Below the pieces are notes generated by a model. That model made no database searches, was not told the origin of the DNA, and saw only the letters and a list, made by a program, of their open reading frames with translations. Source: Roseinatronobacter monicus (GTDB lineage: Bacteria; Pseudomonadota; Alphaproteobacteria; Rhodobacterales; Rhodobacteraceae). Taken from it: a stretch of 64,000 nucleotides of DNA. The position numbers were made by a program, and so were the translations under genes. The DNA is taken from assembly GCF_006716865.1 (NCBI RefSeq), contig NZ_VFPT01000001.1:454001-518000 (forward strand). The letters run 5' to 3'. Position 1 is the first letter of the stretch. Each line of letters begins with the position of its first letter. This document shows, one piece after another, positions 9,563 through 18,550 of the stretch.

Positions 9563-10258
9563 TCAGATCGAGACGCGCTCCAGAATCTCCTGCTTGGTCA
9601 CGGCGCTGGCGGGCTGGGCCAGAACAACCTCGCCTCGGTTCAGCACGCAGAATTCATCGGCCAGCCCGTAGGCGAAATCGAAATATTGCTCGACCAGCAC
9701 AATGGCGATTTCCCCTTCGCTGCGCAAAAGCTCGATCACCTTGCCGATCTGCTTGATGATATTGGGCTGGATGCCCTCGGTCGGTTCATCCAGCAACAGC
9801 ACTTTCGGCTTGGCAATCAGCGCGCGCGCGATGGCAAGCTGTTGTTGCTGCCCGCCTGACAAATCGCCCCCCCGCCGGTCTTTCATCTGCTTGAGAACCG
9901 GAAACAACTCGTAAATCCGGTCGGGTATCCGGTGGTCGGAGCGGGGCAGGCAGGCAAAGCCGGTCTGCAAATTCTCGGTCACGGTCAGCAGCGGGAACAC
10001 CTCGCGCCCTTGGGGCACATAGGCAATTCCGGCCTGTGCAGCTTGGGCCGCGTTGGGATGATCCAGCACTTGCCCATCCAGCGACAAAGTGCCGCCCGAA
10101 TAGGGGTGCCGCCCCGCAATCGCGCGCAGCAGGCTGGTCTTGCCCACGCCATTGGTGCCCATCACTGCCGTCACCGCGCCCACACGCGCCTGAAGCGAGA
10201 CACCCCACAGGATTTGCGACGCGCCATAATGCAGGGTCAGATTGTCAACTTTCAGCAT
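9563..10258 (-). CDS. urtE: Urea ABC transporter ATP-binding protein UrtE
   Basis: One of the two ATPases of the urea importer, LivF-like, 231 residues. Walker A GTNGVGKTS near residue 34, signature LSGGQQQQLAIARAL and Walker B VLLLDEPTEGIQPNI are intact; the last sequence is typical of UrtE. It starts 3 bases after the urtD stop and is the final gene of the urt operon, ending about 30 bases from repeat copy B. The alternative, a branched-chain amino acid LivF, is disfavoured because urtA-D precede it in the standard order. Confidence 0.94.
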   Translation of the reverse strand: MLKVDNLTLHYGASQILWGVSLQARVGAVTAVMGTNGVGKTSLLRAIAGRHPYSGGTLSLDGQVLDHPNAAQAAQAGIAYVPQGREVFPLLTVTENLQTGFACLPRSDHRIPDRIYELFPVLKQMKDRRGGDLSGGQQQQLAIARALIAKPKVLLLDEPTEGIQPNIIKQIGKVIELLRSEGEIAIVLVEQYFDFAYGLADEFCVLNRGEVVLAQPASAVTKQEILERVSI

Positions 10259-10261
10259 GTC

Positions 10262-11002
10262 TTAGCGCCCCAGATATACATCAATCACCTGCTGGTTTTT
10301 CGTCACATGGTCCAGACTGCCCTCGGCCAGAACTGACCCTTCATGCAGCACGGTCACGCGGCAATTCAGGCGGCGGATGAATTCCATGTCATGTTCAATC
10401 ACCATCACCGCACGCGTTTGCGCGGCACGTTTCAGCAGGTCGGTGGTATGTTCGCGCTCGGCGGGGGTCATGCCAGCGGCCGGTTCATCGACCAGCAACA
10501 GGCGCGGGTCTTGGGCCAGTAACATGCCGATTTCCAGCCATTGTTTCTGCCCATGGCTCAGATCGCCCGCGCGGTGGGCCAGACGGTCGGTCAGGCCGAT
10601 CTCCTCGGCCAGTTCCACGATCCGGGCGCGGTCGCTGTCGGCGGCTTTCCACATCAGCACCGAAAACGGGCCGCGCTTGTTCTTCAGGGCCATCGCCAGA
10701 TTGTCGTTGACGGACTGATCCTCGAACACAGTGGGTTTCTGGAATTTCCGGCCGATCCCCGCTTTGGCAATTTGGCTTTCTGACAGCTTCAGCAGATCAA
10801 TCGACCGCTCGCCCCACAGAACCTTGCCCTCATCAGGCTTGGTCTTGCCGGTGACGATATCCATGAAAGTGGTCTTGCCTGCGCCATTGGGGCCGATCAC
10901 CGCGCGCAATTCCGGCTCGCCTATGGCGATGGACAGATTGTTGATGGCGCGGAACCCGTCAAAGGTGACCGATACGCCAGAGACTTCCAGCAAGGTCGTC
11001 AT
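10262..11002 (-). CDS. urtD: Urea ABC transporter ATP-binding protein UrtD
   Basis: LivG-like ATPase of the urea importer, 246 residues. It shows Walker A GPNGAGKTT, the unusual signature LSHGQKQWLEIGMLL (His replaces the second Gly/Ser seen in most ABC proteins, a hallmark of UrtD) and Walker B LLLVDEPAAGMTPAE. The start overlaps the urtC stop by 4 bases. It pairs with UrtE to form the nucleotide-binding heterodimer. Confidence 0.95.
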   Translation of the reverse strand: MTTLLEVSGVSVTFDGFRAINNLSIAIGEPELRAVIGPNGAGKTTFMDIVTGKTKPDEGKVLWGERSIDLLKLSESQIAKAGIGRKFQKPTVFEDQSVNDNLAMALKNKRGPFSVLMWKAADSDRARIVELAEEIGLTDRLAHRAGDLSHGQKQWLEIGMLLAQDPRLLLVDEPAAGMTPAEREHTTDLLKRAAQTRAVMVIEHDMEFIRRLNCRVTVLHEGSVLAEGSLDHVTKNQQVIDVYLGR

Positions 11003-12204
11003 GACTGTTTCCTCACCAGATAATCAAACAGCCCGCCGATGCCCTTGGGGAAAAACAACGTGACCGCGACAAAGCCAAGGCCAAGAAACACCAGCCACCA
11101 ATCGGTCCAGACGATGCGAAACAGCCCCAGATCAATGTTCGGCGCGCCGCCACCTGTCAGCCAGCTGGACAAAAGCGACACGAAAGCCGCGCCGATTACT
11201 GCGCCGTACAAGCGCCCTCTGCCCCCGATGGCCACCCAAACCGCCAGATAGATCGAGGCGATGGGCGCGATTTCAGCGGGGTTGATGATGCCTGCCTGCG
11301 GATAATAGAGCGCCCCCGCAATGCCCGAGATGATCGCCGTGATGGTAAAGACGAACAGCTTGTAGCCTTCGACATTATAGCCAAGGAAGCGCACACGCGC
11401 CTCATTGTCGCGGATCGCGCGGATGACAGAACCGAACTTGCCCGACACCACCCAAGCAAATAACAGATACCCCGCACCCAGCGCAAAGGCAGAGGCCCAG
11501 AAGAACCACATCGAGATCACAGATTGCGGTACATGCAGAAAGCCGGGGATATTCTGCAACCCCGACAGCCCGTTATTGCCGCGCAGGCCCGTGTCGTTCT
11601 GGAACAGATACAGCGCCAGCGCCAGTGTCATGGCTTGCGTCAGGATCGACAGGTAAACGCCTGTGACGCGGCTGCGAAAGGCCAGCCAGCCAAAGACCAG
11701 CGCCAACGCCCCCGGCACCAGAACCACCATTGCCAGTTGAAACGGCAAAGAGCCTGCGAAAGACCAGATCAGGGGCAATTCTGACGACCCGACGACCCCG
11801 AAAATCTGCGCCGCCACCCCTTCGGACACTTCCAGTTCAGTCGGCGGAATGGTCCCGCGCCCAAGGCTGTCGCGGATCACGATTTCCGTGCGCGCATACA
11901 TCAGCCACATGCCGATGGCATAGCCCCCCAGCCCGAAAAATGCGAAATGCCCAAGGCTGAGAATGCCGCAATAGCCCCAGACCACATCCATCGCTATGGC
12001 GATCAGGCACAGGCACAGCGTCATGCCCAGCACCTTGACCAGATTGGTTGAAATCGCCCCGATCCCAAAGCCTTCGGACAGGATTGTGACGCCAAGCGTA
12101 AACAGCCCCAACAACCCCATGAACCACATCACAGACGGGTTTGCCCGCAAAAAGCGCCCTTGGGGTTTTGAGGCAGAGGTGACGCGCGGAATTTCTATCG
12201 ACAT
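10999..12204 (-). CDS. urtC: Urea ABC transporter permease UrtC
   Basis: LivM-like inner-membrane permease of 401 residues. Several hydrophobic segments follow a polar N-terminus (to about residue 25). The diagnostic segment VVWGYCGILSLGHFAFFGLGGYA lies near residue 73, followed by a loop before the helix at about 140. Later segments such as LFQNDTGLRGNNGLSG and AIISGIAGALYYPQAGIINP are typical of UrtC. It begins 4 bases after the urtB stop and overlaps urtD. Imports urea together with UrtB. Confidence 0.94.
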   Translation of the reverse strand: MSIEIPRVTSASKPQGRFLRANPSVMWFMGLLGLFTLGVTILSEGFGIGAISTNLVKVLGMTLCLCLIAIAMDVVWGYCGILSLGHFAFFGLGGYAIGMWLMYARTEIVIRDSLGRGTIPPTELEVSEGVAAQIFGVVGSSELPLIWSFAGSLPFQLAMVVLVPGALALVFGWLAFRSRVTGVYLSILTQAMTLALALYLFQNDTGLRGNNGLSGLQNIPGFLHVPQSVISMWFFWASAFALGAGYLLFAWVVSGKFGSVIRAIRDNEARVRFLGYNVEGYKLFVFTITAIISGIAGALYYPQAGIINPAEIAPIASIYLAVWVAIGGRGRLYGAVIGAAFVSLLSSWLTGGGAPNIDLGLFRIVWTDWWLVFLGLGFVAVTLFFPKGIGGLFDYLVRKQS

Positions 12205-12208
12205 GGCC

Positions 12209-14185
12209 TCAATCTCCGGCGGCGCGGCCCTTCAGGGCAACGATACCCTTGGGCCGGAACTGAATGAACAGGATGATGAACAAGACCATATAGGTCTGGG
12301 CGGCCAGCGTATTGGCAGGGTTGAACCACTCGATCCCCTTTTGCAGGAACCCGATCAGCGTGGCCCCTGCCAGTGTGCCAAAGACAGACCCGACACCGCC
12401 TACAACCACTGTCATGAAGCTTTGTACGATGTAATTCGCGCCCATCTCGGAGGTGACCTGCGCCACCAGCCCGATCGACACCCCTGCAACACCGGCAATG
12501 CCCGATCCCAGCCCGAAGGTCAGCATATTGATCCGGTCGGGGTTGATCCCCATGCTGGCTGCCATGCCGGGGTTTTGCGTGACGGCGCGTACTTCCAGCC
12601 CCAGGCGCGTGCGGTTCAGAATGACCAGCAACGCCAAAAGGAAGAACAAGGCCATGAAGAAGATCGCAACCCGGATGGTCGACACCGACACCACATCATT
12701 CACCGCAATCGCCCCTGCCAGCCAGTCGGGCGAGGTCAGGGGGCGCGCTTGCGTGCCAAAGATGTTCTTGGCCAGTTGCTGGAGTGCAATCGAGATGCCG
12801 AAGGTCGCCAGCAATGTCTCTAGCGGGCGGGTATAGAGATGGCGGATCACCAGCCGTTCCATCGCCACACCGGCAGCGAAGGTGACCAGGAACGCCAGCG
12901 GCAACGCCACCACCAAGGACACCGTGTAATCCGGGATCAGCGTTTGCACGACATAGCCGGTATAGGCGCCCATCATGATAAATTCGCCATGCGCCATATT
13001 GATGACCCGCATCACCCCGAAGGTGATTGCCAGACCAATCGCGGCCAGAAAGAAGATCGACGCCAGCGAGAGCGCATCAATCGAGATGCCCACAAATTGC
13101 CAGACCGAGATGCGCGTGCGGGTGCTGTCCAGCGCGTCGCGCGCGGCGTCGGTCACGGCCGCGTCCGCTTCGAGATAGGCGTCATAGAAGACAAATTGCG
13201 CCACTGCGGCTTCCATATCCGCCGTTGTGACCAAGGGCGCGACAGTGCCTGCCTCCTCCAACGCGAGATAGGCCGCGCGCCGCGCCGCGTCCGTGTCCAG
13301 CTGGTGCACCGGGATGCCGCCGACCGCCCCGTCCACGACATTGGCCCGCAGCACATCGCGGATGGCATTGCGACCGGGGCGGACAGGAAACAACTCGGCG
13401 TCTGACAGCACAGTATAGGCGGCGATCAGCGTCATATCATCGCCCGGAACCCGGATGCGCGCGACATTCGTGCCTTCGGGCACTGCCTCGGCAAAGTCGG
13501 AGCGGGTTTGCAAAATCTGGTTGAGCGCGCGCCGCGCCTCGGTGCTGATATCGCCGCGCAAGCCCTCAATTGCCTCGACGCGCGTGGGCGTATCGGTTGC
13601 GAAACGGGCATTCAGCAGATCCAGCAGGCGCTGCATCCGCACTGCAATGGCGTTGACTTGCTCGGCCTCAAGCGCGATTTCCAGCGCCTCGATCTGTTCG
13701 GCATCGGGGCTGCGCGCGATGCTTTCCAGCGCGGCAATGCGGCGGGCAGGATCGGGGTTCAGCAATTCAAACTGCACCAGCGCGGCGTTCACCTCGCGGC
13801 GCACACCGGCATTGGGGCGGATATGGTTCAGTGCGCGCGAACTGGCGGTGCCGACCTCTTCGCCCGTATCAATGTCGATCAGCACAAGGTCGCGGTCGTC
13901 ACCCTCGCGGGCAAAGAAGAACAGTCCATCCTCGGGGCGCTCATACACGTCCCGATCCGACCATGCGCGCAAGAACGCCACGGTGCCGGGGGCGTCTGCG
14001 TCCATCAGCGCGGCCAGCACATCCGGCACGCTGCCGCGCGACGGGCTTGCGACCAAGGGCTGCACTGTTTGCAGCACATCCTGAAGCGGGGTTTCGGCCT
14101 GCGCCACAGCGCGGGCGGGGGCGAGCGTGGCTAATGCAATCAGGCATGCGAACAAACTCGCGATGCGGGGCAGCAGTCGCAGCAT
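12209..14185 (-). CDS. urtB: Urea ABC transporter permease UrtB with long periplasmic N-terminal domain
   Basis: LivH-like permease, 658 residues from the ATG at 14185; a longer frame to 14242 would run into the hairpin and has no signal. MLRLLPRIASLFACLIALATLAPARAVA is a signal peptide. Residues about 30-355 form an extracytoplasmic alpha-helical region rich in Ala, Asp and Arg. The remaining ~300 residues are the permease, with INMAHGEFIMMGAYTGYVVQ and the C-terminal FIQFRPKGIVALKGRAAGD. The N-terminal extension is usual for proteobacterial UrtB and is absent from LivH. The urtA gene lies 69 bases upstream across a strong hairpin. Confidence 0.93.
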   Translation of the reverse strand: MLRLLPRIASLFACLIALATLAPARAVAQAETPLQDVLQTVQPLVASPSRGSVPDVLAALMDADAPGTVAFLRAWSDRDVYERPEDGLFFFAREGDDRDLVLIDIDTGEEVGTASSRALNHIRPNAGVRREVNAALVQFELLNPDPARRIAALESIARSPDAEQIEALEIALEAEQVNAIAVRMQRLLDLLNARFATDTPTRVEAIEGLRGDISTEARRALNQILQTRSDFAEAVPEGTNVARIRVPGDDMTLIAAYTVLSDAELFPVRPGRNAIRDVLRANVVDGAVGGIPVHQLDTDAARRAAYLALEEAGTVAPLVTTADMEAAVAQFVFYDAYLEADAAVTDAARDALDSTRTRISVWQFVGISIDALSLASIFFLAAIGLAITFGVMRVINMAHGEFIMMGAYTGYVVQTLIPDYTVSLVVALPLAFLVTFAAGVAMERLVIRHLYTRPLETLLATFGISIALQQLAKNIFGTQARPLTSPDWLAGAIAVNDVVSVSTIRVAIFFMALFFLLALLVILNRTRLGLEVRAVTQNPGMAASMGINPDRINMLTFGLGSGIAGVAGVSIGLVAQVTSEMGANYIVQSFMTVVVGGVGSVFGTLAGATLIGFLQKGIEWFNPANTLAAQTYMVLFIILFIQFRPKGIVALKGRAAGD

Positions 14186-14216
14186 GGGCGGGGGACTTTC
14201 GGTTTGGTCATGGGGC

Positions 14217-14245
14217 GGGGTGTGGGGGGCTATGCCCCACACCCC
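14217..14245 (-). terminator. Intercistronic hairpin between urtA and urtB
   Basis: GGGGTGTGGGG (14217-14227) and CCCCACACCCC (14235-14245) make a perfect 11-bp stem with a 7-base loop. It starts 9 bases after the urtA stop. The T-run (14246-14250) lies on the plus-strand side, so for the urt transcript this is better read as an mRNA-stabilising or attenuating hairpin than as a full terminator. The design matches those behind xylF and the opp binding protein. Confidence 0.7.
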
Positions 14246-14254
14246 TTTTTCAGC

Positions 14255-15535
14255 TTAGTAGTTGGAGGTCAGCTGAACACAGGTTTCCGTCGCTGTGTCG
14301 AACATGCCGCATTCCAGCTCTTGCCAGTCACTGACCAGTGTGGCGCTGTCTTCTAGGAAGGGTGACCAGGCAACGCCGGGCACTTCTTCGGTCTGGCTGA
14401 TGATGTCAAACTGACCATCTGCGCGGATTTCGCCAATCAGGACAGGCTTGGACAGGTGATGATTGGTGTTCATCACGGCCATACCACCGGTCAGGTTGGG
14501 GAATTCCTGCCCCCACATGGCCTCGCGCACAGCGTCCACATCGGTGGTCCCAGCCGCTTCAACCGCCTGAACCCACATGTTGAAGCCGATGTAATGGGCC
14601 TCCATCGGGTCATTGGTCACGCGGTTCTCGTCGCCGATGAATTCATGCCATGCCGCAATGAATTCTTCATTTACAGGGGTGTCGGCGGACATGAAGTAGT
14701 TCCATGCTGCCAGATGCCCGACCAGACGCGATGTATCCAGCCCTGACAACTCTTCTTCACCGACCGAAAAGGCGACAACCGGAATGTCATCCGCGCTCAC
14801 ACCTTGTGCCGCAAGCTCGGTATAGAAGCCGATATTTGCATCGCCATTGATGGTCGAGATGACGCCAACCTGCTTGCCACCGGCCCCAAGGCCGATCACA
14901 TCGCCCACAATCGTGGACCAGTCGGCATGGCCGAAGGGGGTGTAGTTGACGAAGATATCCTCAGGCGCGATTCCCTTGTCCAGCAGATAGGATTCAAGGA
15001 TCGCATTCGTGGTGCGCGGATAGACATAGTCAGTGCCCAGAAGCGCAAATGACTCGACGCCCAGTTCTTCAAGGAAATAATCAACCGCAGGGATCGCCTG
15101 CTGGTTTGGTGCCGCACCTGTGTAGAACACATTGCGCGAGCTTTCCTGCCCTTCATATTGCACAGGGTAGAAGAACAGGCCGTTCAATTCTTCCAGCACC
15201 GGCAACAACGCCTTGCGGCTCACCGAGGTCCAGGCCCCGAAAATGACATCAACTTCATTCACGGTCAGCAACTGGCGGGTCAGTTCCGCAAAAAGCGGCC
15301 AGTCAGAGGCGGGGTCAACGACCACGGCTTCCAGCTCACATCCCAGCACGCCGCCCTTGGCGTTTTGCTGGTCGACAAGCATCAGCATGACATCGCGCAG
15401 CGTGGTTTCCGAAATTGCCATGCTGCCTGACAGCGAATGCAGTACGCCAACCTGAATAGGGCAATTTGCGAATGCGGGCGTGGCAGAAAGCAAGGCTGTT
15501 GTGGCAGCAGTGGTCAGAAGGGTTTTCTTGATCAT
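14255..15535 (-). CDS. urtA: Urea-binding periplasmic protein UrtA
   Basis: Periplasmic binding protein for urea, 426 residues. The start at 15535 is chosen because AGGAG lies about 10 bases upstream and MIKKTLLTTAATTALLSATPAFA is a clean signal peptide; in-frame ATGs at 15544 and beyond lack a site at usable distance. The mature part begins CPIQVGVLHSLSGSMAISE, a UrtA hallmark, and contains FGAWTSVSRKALLPVLEE and YVGQESSRN-like motifs of the family (here YEGQESSRNVFYTGA). It is the first gene of urtABCDE. Urea uptake is typically nitrogen-controlled; I see no convincing NtrC or sigma-54 site in the 394 bases upstream. Confidence 0.95.
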   Translation of the reverse strand: MIKKTLLTTAATTALLSATPAFANCPIQVGVLHSLSGSMAISETTLRDVMLMLVDQQNAKGGVLGCELEAVVVDPASDWPLFAELTRQLLTVNEVDVIFGAWTSVSRKALLPVLEELNGLFFYPVQYEGQESSRNVFYTGAAPNQQAIPAVDYFLEELGVESFALLGTDYVYPRTTNAILESYLLDKGIAPEDIFVNYTPFGHADWSTIVGDVIGLGAGGKQVGVISTINGDANIGFYTELAAQGVSADDIPVVAFSVGEEELSGLDTSRLVGHLAAWNYFMSADTPVNEEFIAAWHEFIGDENRVTNDPMEAHYIGFNMWVQAVEAAGTTDVDAVREAMWGQEFPNLTGGMAVMNTNHHLSKPVLIGEIRADGQFDIISQTEEVPGVAWSPFLEDSATLVSDWQELECGMFDTATETCVQLTSNY

Positions 15536-15780
15536 GTAATGCATACTCCTGTGAAACGGCTGCATGCGTCTGGAAAGGCTGACTTGAAAGCGAATTTGCA
15601 CACACCACATCACCCAGGGCAGCAGTCATATGTTGCGCATGTCCGGCAGTCAGGGTCTGCCAGGATCGGGCCGTCGGACATGCATTCTTTGATATAATCG
15701 TGCTTTGTTATTGACACTTGCCCGCGCCGACGCAAATCCCGATGCAGCACGTCGCGCAAAGAAGGAGAGTATCCCCCCAA
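15536..15780. promoter_or_regulatory. Divergent intergenic region between urtA and the Stealth-gene unit
   Basis: Upstream region for urtA (minus) and the plus-strand unit. On the plus strand a TTGACA stands at 15711-15716, with a weak AAATCC 17 bases on, and AGGAGAG lies at 15763-15769. The minus-strand promoter of urtA could not be placed. No clear sigma-54 (GG-N10-GC) or NtrC palindrome was seen. Confidence 0.4.
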
Positions 15781-15933
15781 ATGCACATTAAATCAGCCAA
15801 ACCCCGCCTGTGCGCTGAAAAACCATGCAGATATGTGGCGCGTCGCGCAGCGGCAGGGCCGAATCTGGCCCGCAACCTTGCGTCTGGTATCTCCCTTGGG
15901 CGGCACGGACGCAACGACGGGAACATGCTGTGA
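15781..15933 (+). CDS. Possible 50-codon upstream ORF coupled to the Stealth gene
   Basis: ATG at 15781 follows AGGAGAG with 11 bases of spacing and a TTGACA about 65 bases upstream. The frame runs 50 codons and ends in TGA that overlaps the next GTG start as GTGA. The product begins MHIKSAKPRLCAEKPCRYV and is basic, with three Cys and no known domain or signal. It could be a leader peptide that couples translation of the Stealth gene, or chance: the same bases are also open in the Stealth frame from 15825. Amino-acid composition gives little support. Confidence 0.3.
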   Translation: MHIKSAKPRLCAEKPCRYVARRAAAGPNLARNLASGISLGRHGRNDGNML

Positions 15934-16901
15934 CACCTGACATGCCATCCCCTGCGCAAGGGCCTATCGACGCGGTCATCACATGGGTTGACGGCTCTGA
16001 CCGCAACCACGCGGCCAAACGCGCCAAAGCTATGGGCGCAGCACGCCTCCCGCTTCATCCGAACGGGGTCAATCCGCACCGGTGGGGCAGCAGTGACGAG
16101 CTGCGCTATTGCCTTCAGTCGATTGCCAATAACGCGCCTTGGCTGCGCCATATCTGGATCGTGACCGATGACCAGACGCCGGACCTGTCCGCCGTGCCGG
16201 ACCTGCTGAGAGAGCGGCTGAAAATCATCGACCACACCCAGATATTCGCGGGGTTTACGCAGTATCTGCCGACCTTCAATTCGCTGTCCATCGAAACAGT
16301 CCTGTGGCGCATTCCCGGTCTGGCTGACAGGTTCTTGTATTTCAATGATGATGTCTTTCTGACCGCGCCGCTCAGCCCTGAGGATGTGTTTCAAGGTGAT
16401 GTGCCTGTCTTGCGCGGCAAATGGGCCGATTACACAGCCCTGGAGGCCGACCCGGAGAAGAAACACGACCCCGCCCTGTTCAACCATTTCACCCAGATCA
16501 ACGCCGCCCGCATGGCAGGCTTAGCGCCCGGTCATCTATGGACCAGCGCCCATGTCGTGCACCCCCTTAGCCGCCCCATTCTGGCGCAGCTCTTCGCGCA
16601 GTTCACGCAGCCGTTCATCGCCAATCTCGCGCATCCCTTCCGCGATGTGTCCCAATTCCAGCCGATGGCGCTGCACAATCACACCTGCATCCGCAACGGC
16701 CACCATGTCACCCCTGGACAGACAGATTACCTGCATCTGCGCAGCGGTGCCGTAATCGACTTCCCGATTGAGGCCGTGCAGGCTTATCTGCGCCGCTCGG
16801 TTCTACCCGACGCCAAATTTCTTTGCGTCAACGATTTGCCGCAGATCGAACAGGCCCTGCCCGATGCGCGCTACTGGATCGAACGCGCCATCAGTGCGTG
16901 A
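15930..16901 (+). CDS. Stealth-family capsular polysaccharide phosphotransferase
   Basis: Predicted sugar-1-phosphate transferase that joins hexose units through phosphodiester bonds in surface polysaccharide. From GTG 15930 (323 residues; ATG 15942 is an alternative) it shows the Stealth conserved regions in order. CR1 is IDAVITWVDGSD at residues ~11-22. CR2 is the region around SSDELRYCLQSIANNAPWLRHIW plus VTDDQTPD. CR3-like residues follow near FNHFTQINAARM, and CR4-like near the C-terminus. FNDDVFL is the metal/active-site region. The family includes meningococcal SacB-type enzymes and the GNPTAB catalytic subunit. Other polysaccharide genes lie 28 kb away, so here it stands nearly alone. 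Confidence 0.85.
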   Translation: MTPDMPSPAQGPIDAVITWVDGSDRNHAAKRAKAMGAARLPLHPNGVNPHRWGSSDELRYCLQSIANNAPWLRHIWIVTDDQTPDLSAVPDLLRERLKIIDHTQIFAGFTQYLPTFNSLSIETVLWRIPGLADRFLYFNDDVFLTAPLSPEDVFQGDVPVLRGKWADYTALEADPEKKHDPALFNHFTQINAARMAGLAPGHLWTSAHVVHPLSRPILAQLFAQFTQPFIANLAHPFRDVSQFQPMALHNHTCIRNGHHVTPGQTDYLHLRSGAVIDFPIEAVQAYLRRSVLPDAKFLCVNDLPQIEQALPDARYWIERAISA

Positions 16902-16956
16902 CCCTGCCCCATTTTCTTGCGTCAAATACTCCGGGGGTGAATTGGCCATAGGCCAA

Positions 16957-16975
16957 GAGGGGGCAGCGCCCCCTC
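16957..16975 (+). terminator. GC hairpin after the Stealth gene, part of a repeat-like intergenic block
   Basis: GAGGGGGC (16957-16964) and GCCCCCTC (16968-16975) form a perfect 8-bp stem with an AGC triloop. Just upstream, GGCC-ATA-GGCC (16944-16954) is another small palindrome, preceded by CAAATACTCCGGGGGTGA. From memory, this layout resembles an intergenic hairpin repeat common in Rhodobacteraceae. It probably ends or shields the Stealth transcript; there is no T-run. Confidence 0.5.
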
Positions 16976-17070
16976 TCTCCGCCTGAACCGCGGACGGCCT
17001 CGGGGCTTGTGTCAGAGGCTGCAACACGGCACTCTCGTGATCGGCAAAAACCGTTGGGGGGAAACGCGGG

Positions 17071-18405
17071 ATGCGGCAATCGGTATTGGGGGGCGGTCTG
17101 GTCGCGGCGCTGCTGGTCGGGGGACAAAGTGCTGCGCAGACCAGTTTGCCCGACCCCGTAGAAGATGCGATTTTTGCCCAGCATCCTTCTGATTTGGTGC
17201 AACTGGGCTGGCACCTGTTTTACGACCCGATCCTGTCGGGCAACCGCGATGTGGCTTGTGCGACCTGCCACCACCCCGAATTTGGCAGCTCTGACGGGGT
17301 GTCGCTGGGCCTTGGGGCCAAGGCGCAGGGGCTTGGCCCTGAGCGCCGCGCAAACCCCGACACCCCGCCAGAGCAACGCATGCCCCGCAATTCGCCTGCG
17401 CTGTGGAACCTTGGCGCGGCAGAGTTTACCCGCATGTTCCATGATGGCCGGATCGAGGTGGATGAAACCCGCCCCTCGGGACTGCGCACCCCGCTGGAAG
17501 AGGACATGGTCGCAGGCTTTGCCTCGCTTTTGTCGGCGCAAAACATGTTTCCTGTCCTTAGCCCGGACGAGATGGCGGGCCATTACAACGAGAATGACAT
17601 CGCGCAGGCCGTGCGGCAGGGGCGTCTGACAGGGCCGGGCGGCGCGTGGGATCTGATCGCCGCGCGTATCCGCGACATTCCCGACTATGCCGACCGCTTC
17701 GTGGCGTTGAAAGACGATATCGACAGCCCTGCGCAAATCACCTTCCCGCATGTCTCGAACGCCATTGCGGTGTTTGTGGCGGTCGAGTTCCGCTCGGATA
17801 CCAGCCCGTTTGATGCCTATCTGCGCGGTGAGGGGGCGTTGCCGGACGCCGCGCAGCGCGGTCTGGACCTGTTCTATGGCGCGGCCACCTGCGCCAGTTG
17901 CCACTCTGGCCCGTTCCAGACCGATCACCGTTTTCATGCGCGCGGCACCCCGCAACTGGGGCCGGGCAAGGCCGCACGGTTTGAATCGCACAGGCGCGAT
18001 ACCGGACGTATGCGCGTCACCGGGCGCGCGGAAGATGCCTTTGCCTTTCGCACGCCATCCTTGCGCAATATCGCGCACACGGCCCCTTATGGTCATGCCG
18101 GATCACATGCCACGCTGGCAGGTTTCATCCGTGACCACGCCGACCCGGTCGCGGCACTTGCGCGCTATGACCGATCTCAGGTCATCTTGCCCGCGCTGGA
18201 TGTTCAGGATTGGCAGATCATGGATGACCCCACTGAGCGCGCCGCGATTGCACAGGCTGTCAGCACCCCGCCCATCGCGCTGAGTGATGCCGATATTGCC
18301 GATCTGGTGGCGTTTCTGGAAACCCTGTCCGACCCGCAAGCCTTATTGGGGCGCTTGGGCGTGCCGGATGCGGTGCCAAGCGGGCTGGAAGTGCCGCGCC
18401 CCTAG
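17071..18405 (+). CDS. Di-heme cytochrome c peroxidase, MauG/CcpA family
   Basis: Periplasmic di-heme enzyme of 444 residues, expected to reduce hydrogen peroxide with electrons from c-type cytochromes or to carry out MauG-like oxidations. A signal peptide covers residues 1-22 (...VGGQSAAQ). Two heme-binding CXXCH motifs are present, CATCH at residues 63-67 and CASCH at 274-278. Between them stand conserved peroxidase segments such as RNSPALWNLG and FHDGRIEVDE. FRTPSLRNIAHTAPYGHAG after the second heme carries family ligands. No methylamine dehydrogenase genes are nearby, so a true MauG role is unsupported. It is a single gene with a separate 5' region, and function in peroxide defence is inferred. 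Confidence 0.88.
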   Translation: MRQSVLGGGLVAALLVGGQSAAQTSLPDPVEDAIFAQHPSDLVQLGWHLFYDPILSGNRDVACATCHHPEFGSSDGVSLGLGAKAQGLGPERRANPDTPPEQRMPRNSPALWNLGAAEFTRMFHDGRIEVDETRPSGLRTPLEEDMVAGFASLLSAQNMFPVLSPDEMAGHYNENDIAQAVRQGRLTGPGGAWDLIAARIRDIPDYADRFVALKDDIDSPAQITFPHVSNAIAVFVAVEFRSDTSPFDAYLRGEGALPDAAQRGLDLFYGAATCASCHSGPFQTDHRFHARGTPQLGPGKAARFESHRRDTGRMRVTGRAEDAFAFRTPSLRNIAHTAPYGHAGSHATLAGFIRDHADPVAALARYDRSQVILPALDVQDWQIMDDPTERAAIAQAVSTPPIALSDADIADLVAFLETLSDPQALLGRLGVPDAVPSGLEVPRP

Positions 18406-18550
18406 GCGGCCTGTGCCGGTCTTGATCGTAAAGGGATGCTGCCGAGCCTGCTATGCGCGAGCTGACACAAGATACCCGATAGGGGCAACAATCGCTTTGC
18501 ACTCCCGAACCGTTATGCCCATAGGCCTTGCATTCCTGCACCATGCCGCT

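Noticed and set aside
12839..14134. Plus-strand frames of ~190-210 codons opposite urtB
   Set aside because: Low-complexity His/Asp/Arg-rich translations of the antisense strand, with no start signals and no motifs.
15708..16487. 259-codon minus-strand frame opposite the Stealth gene
   Set aside because: The opposite strand carries clear Stealth motifs; this frame has none.
15781..16901. Frameshift joining the 50-codon upstream ORF to the Stealth protein
   Set aside because: Stealth proteins begin close to the CR1 motif; no N-terminal domain needs the upstream piece, and a GTGA overlap explains the arrangement.
17071..18405. Naming the di-heme protein MauG
   Set aside because: There are no methylamine dehydrogenase genes in the window, and the sequence alone does not separate MauG from cytochrome c peroxidase.
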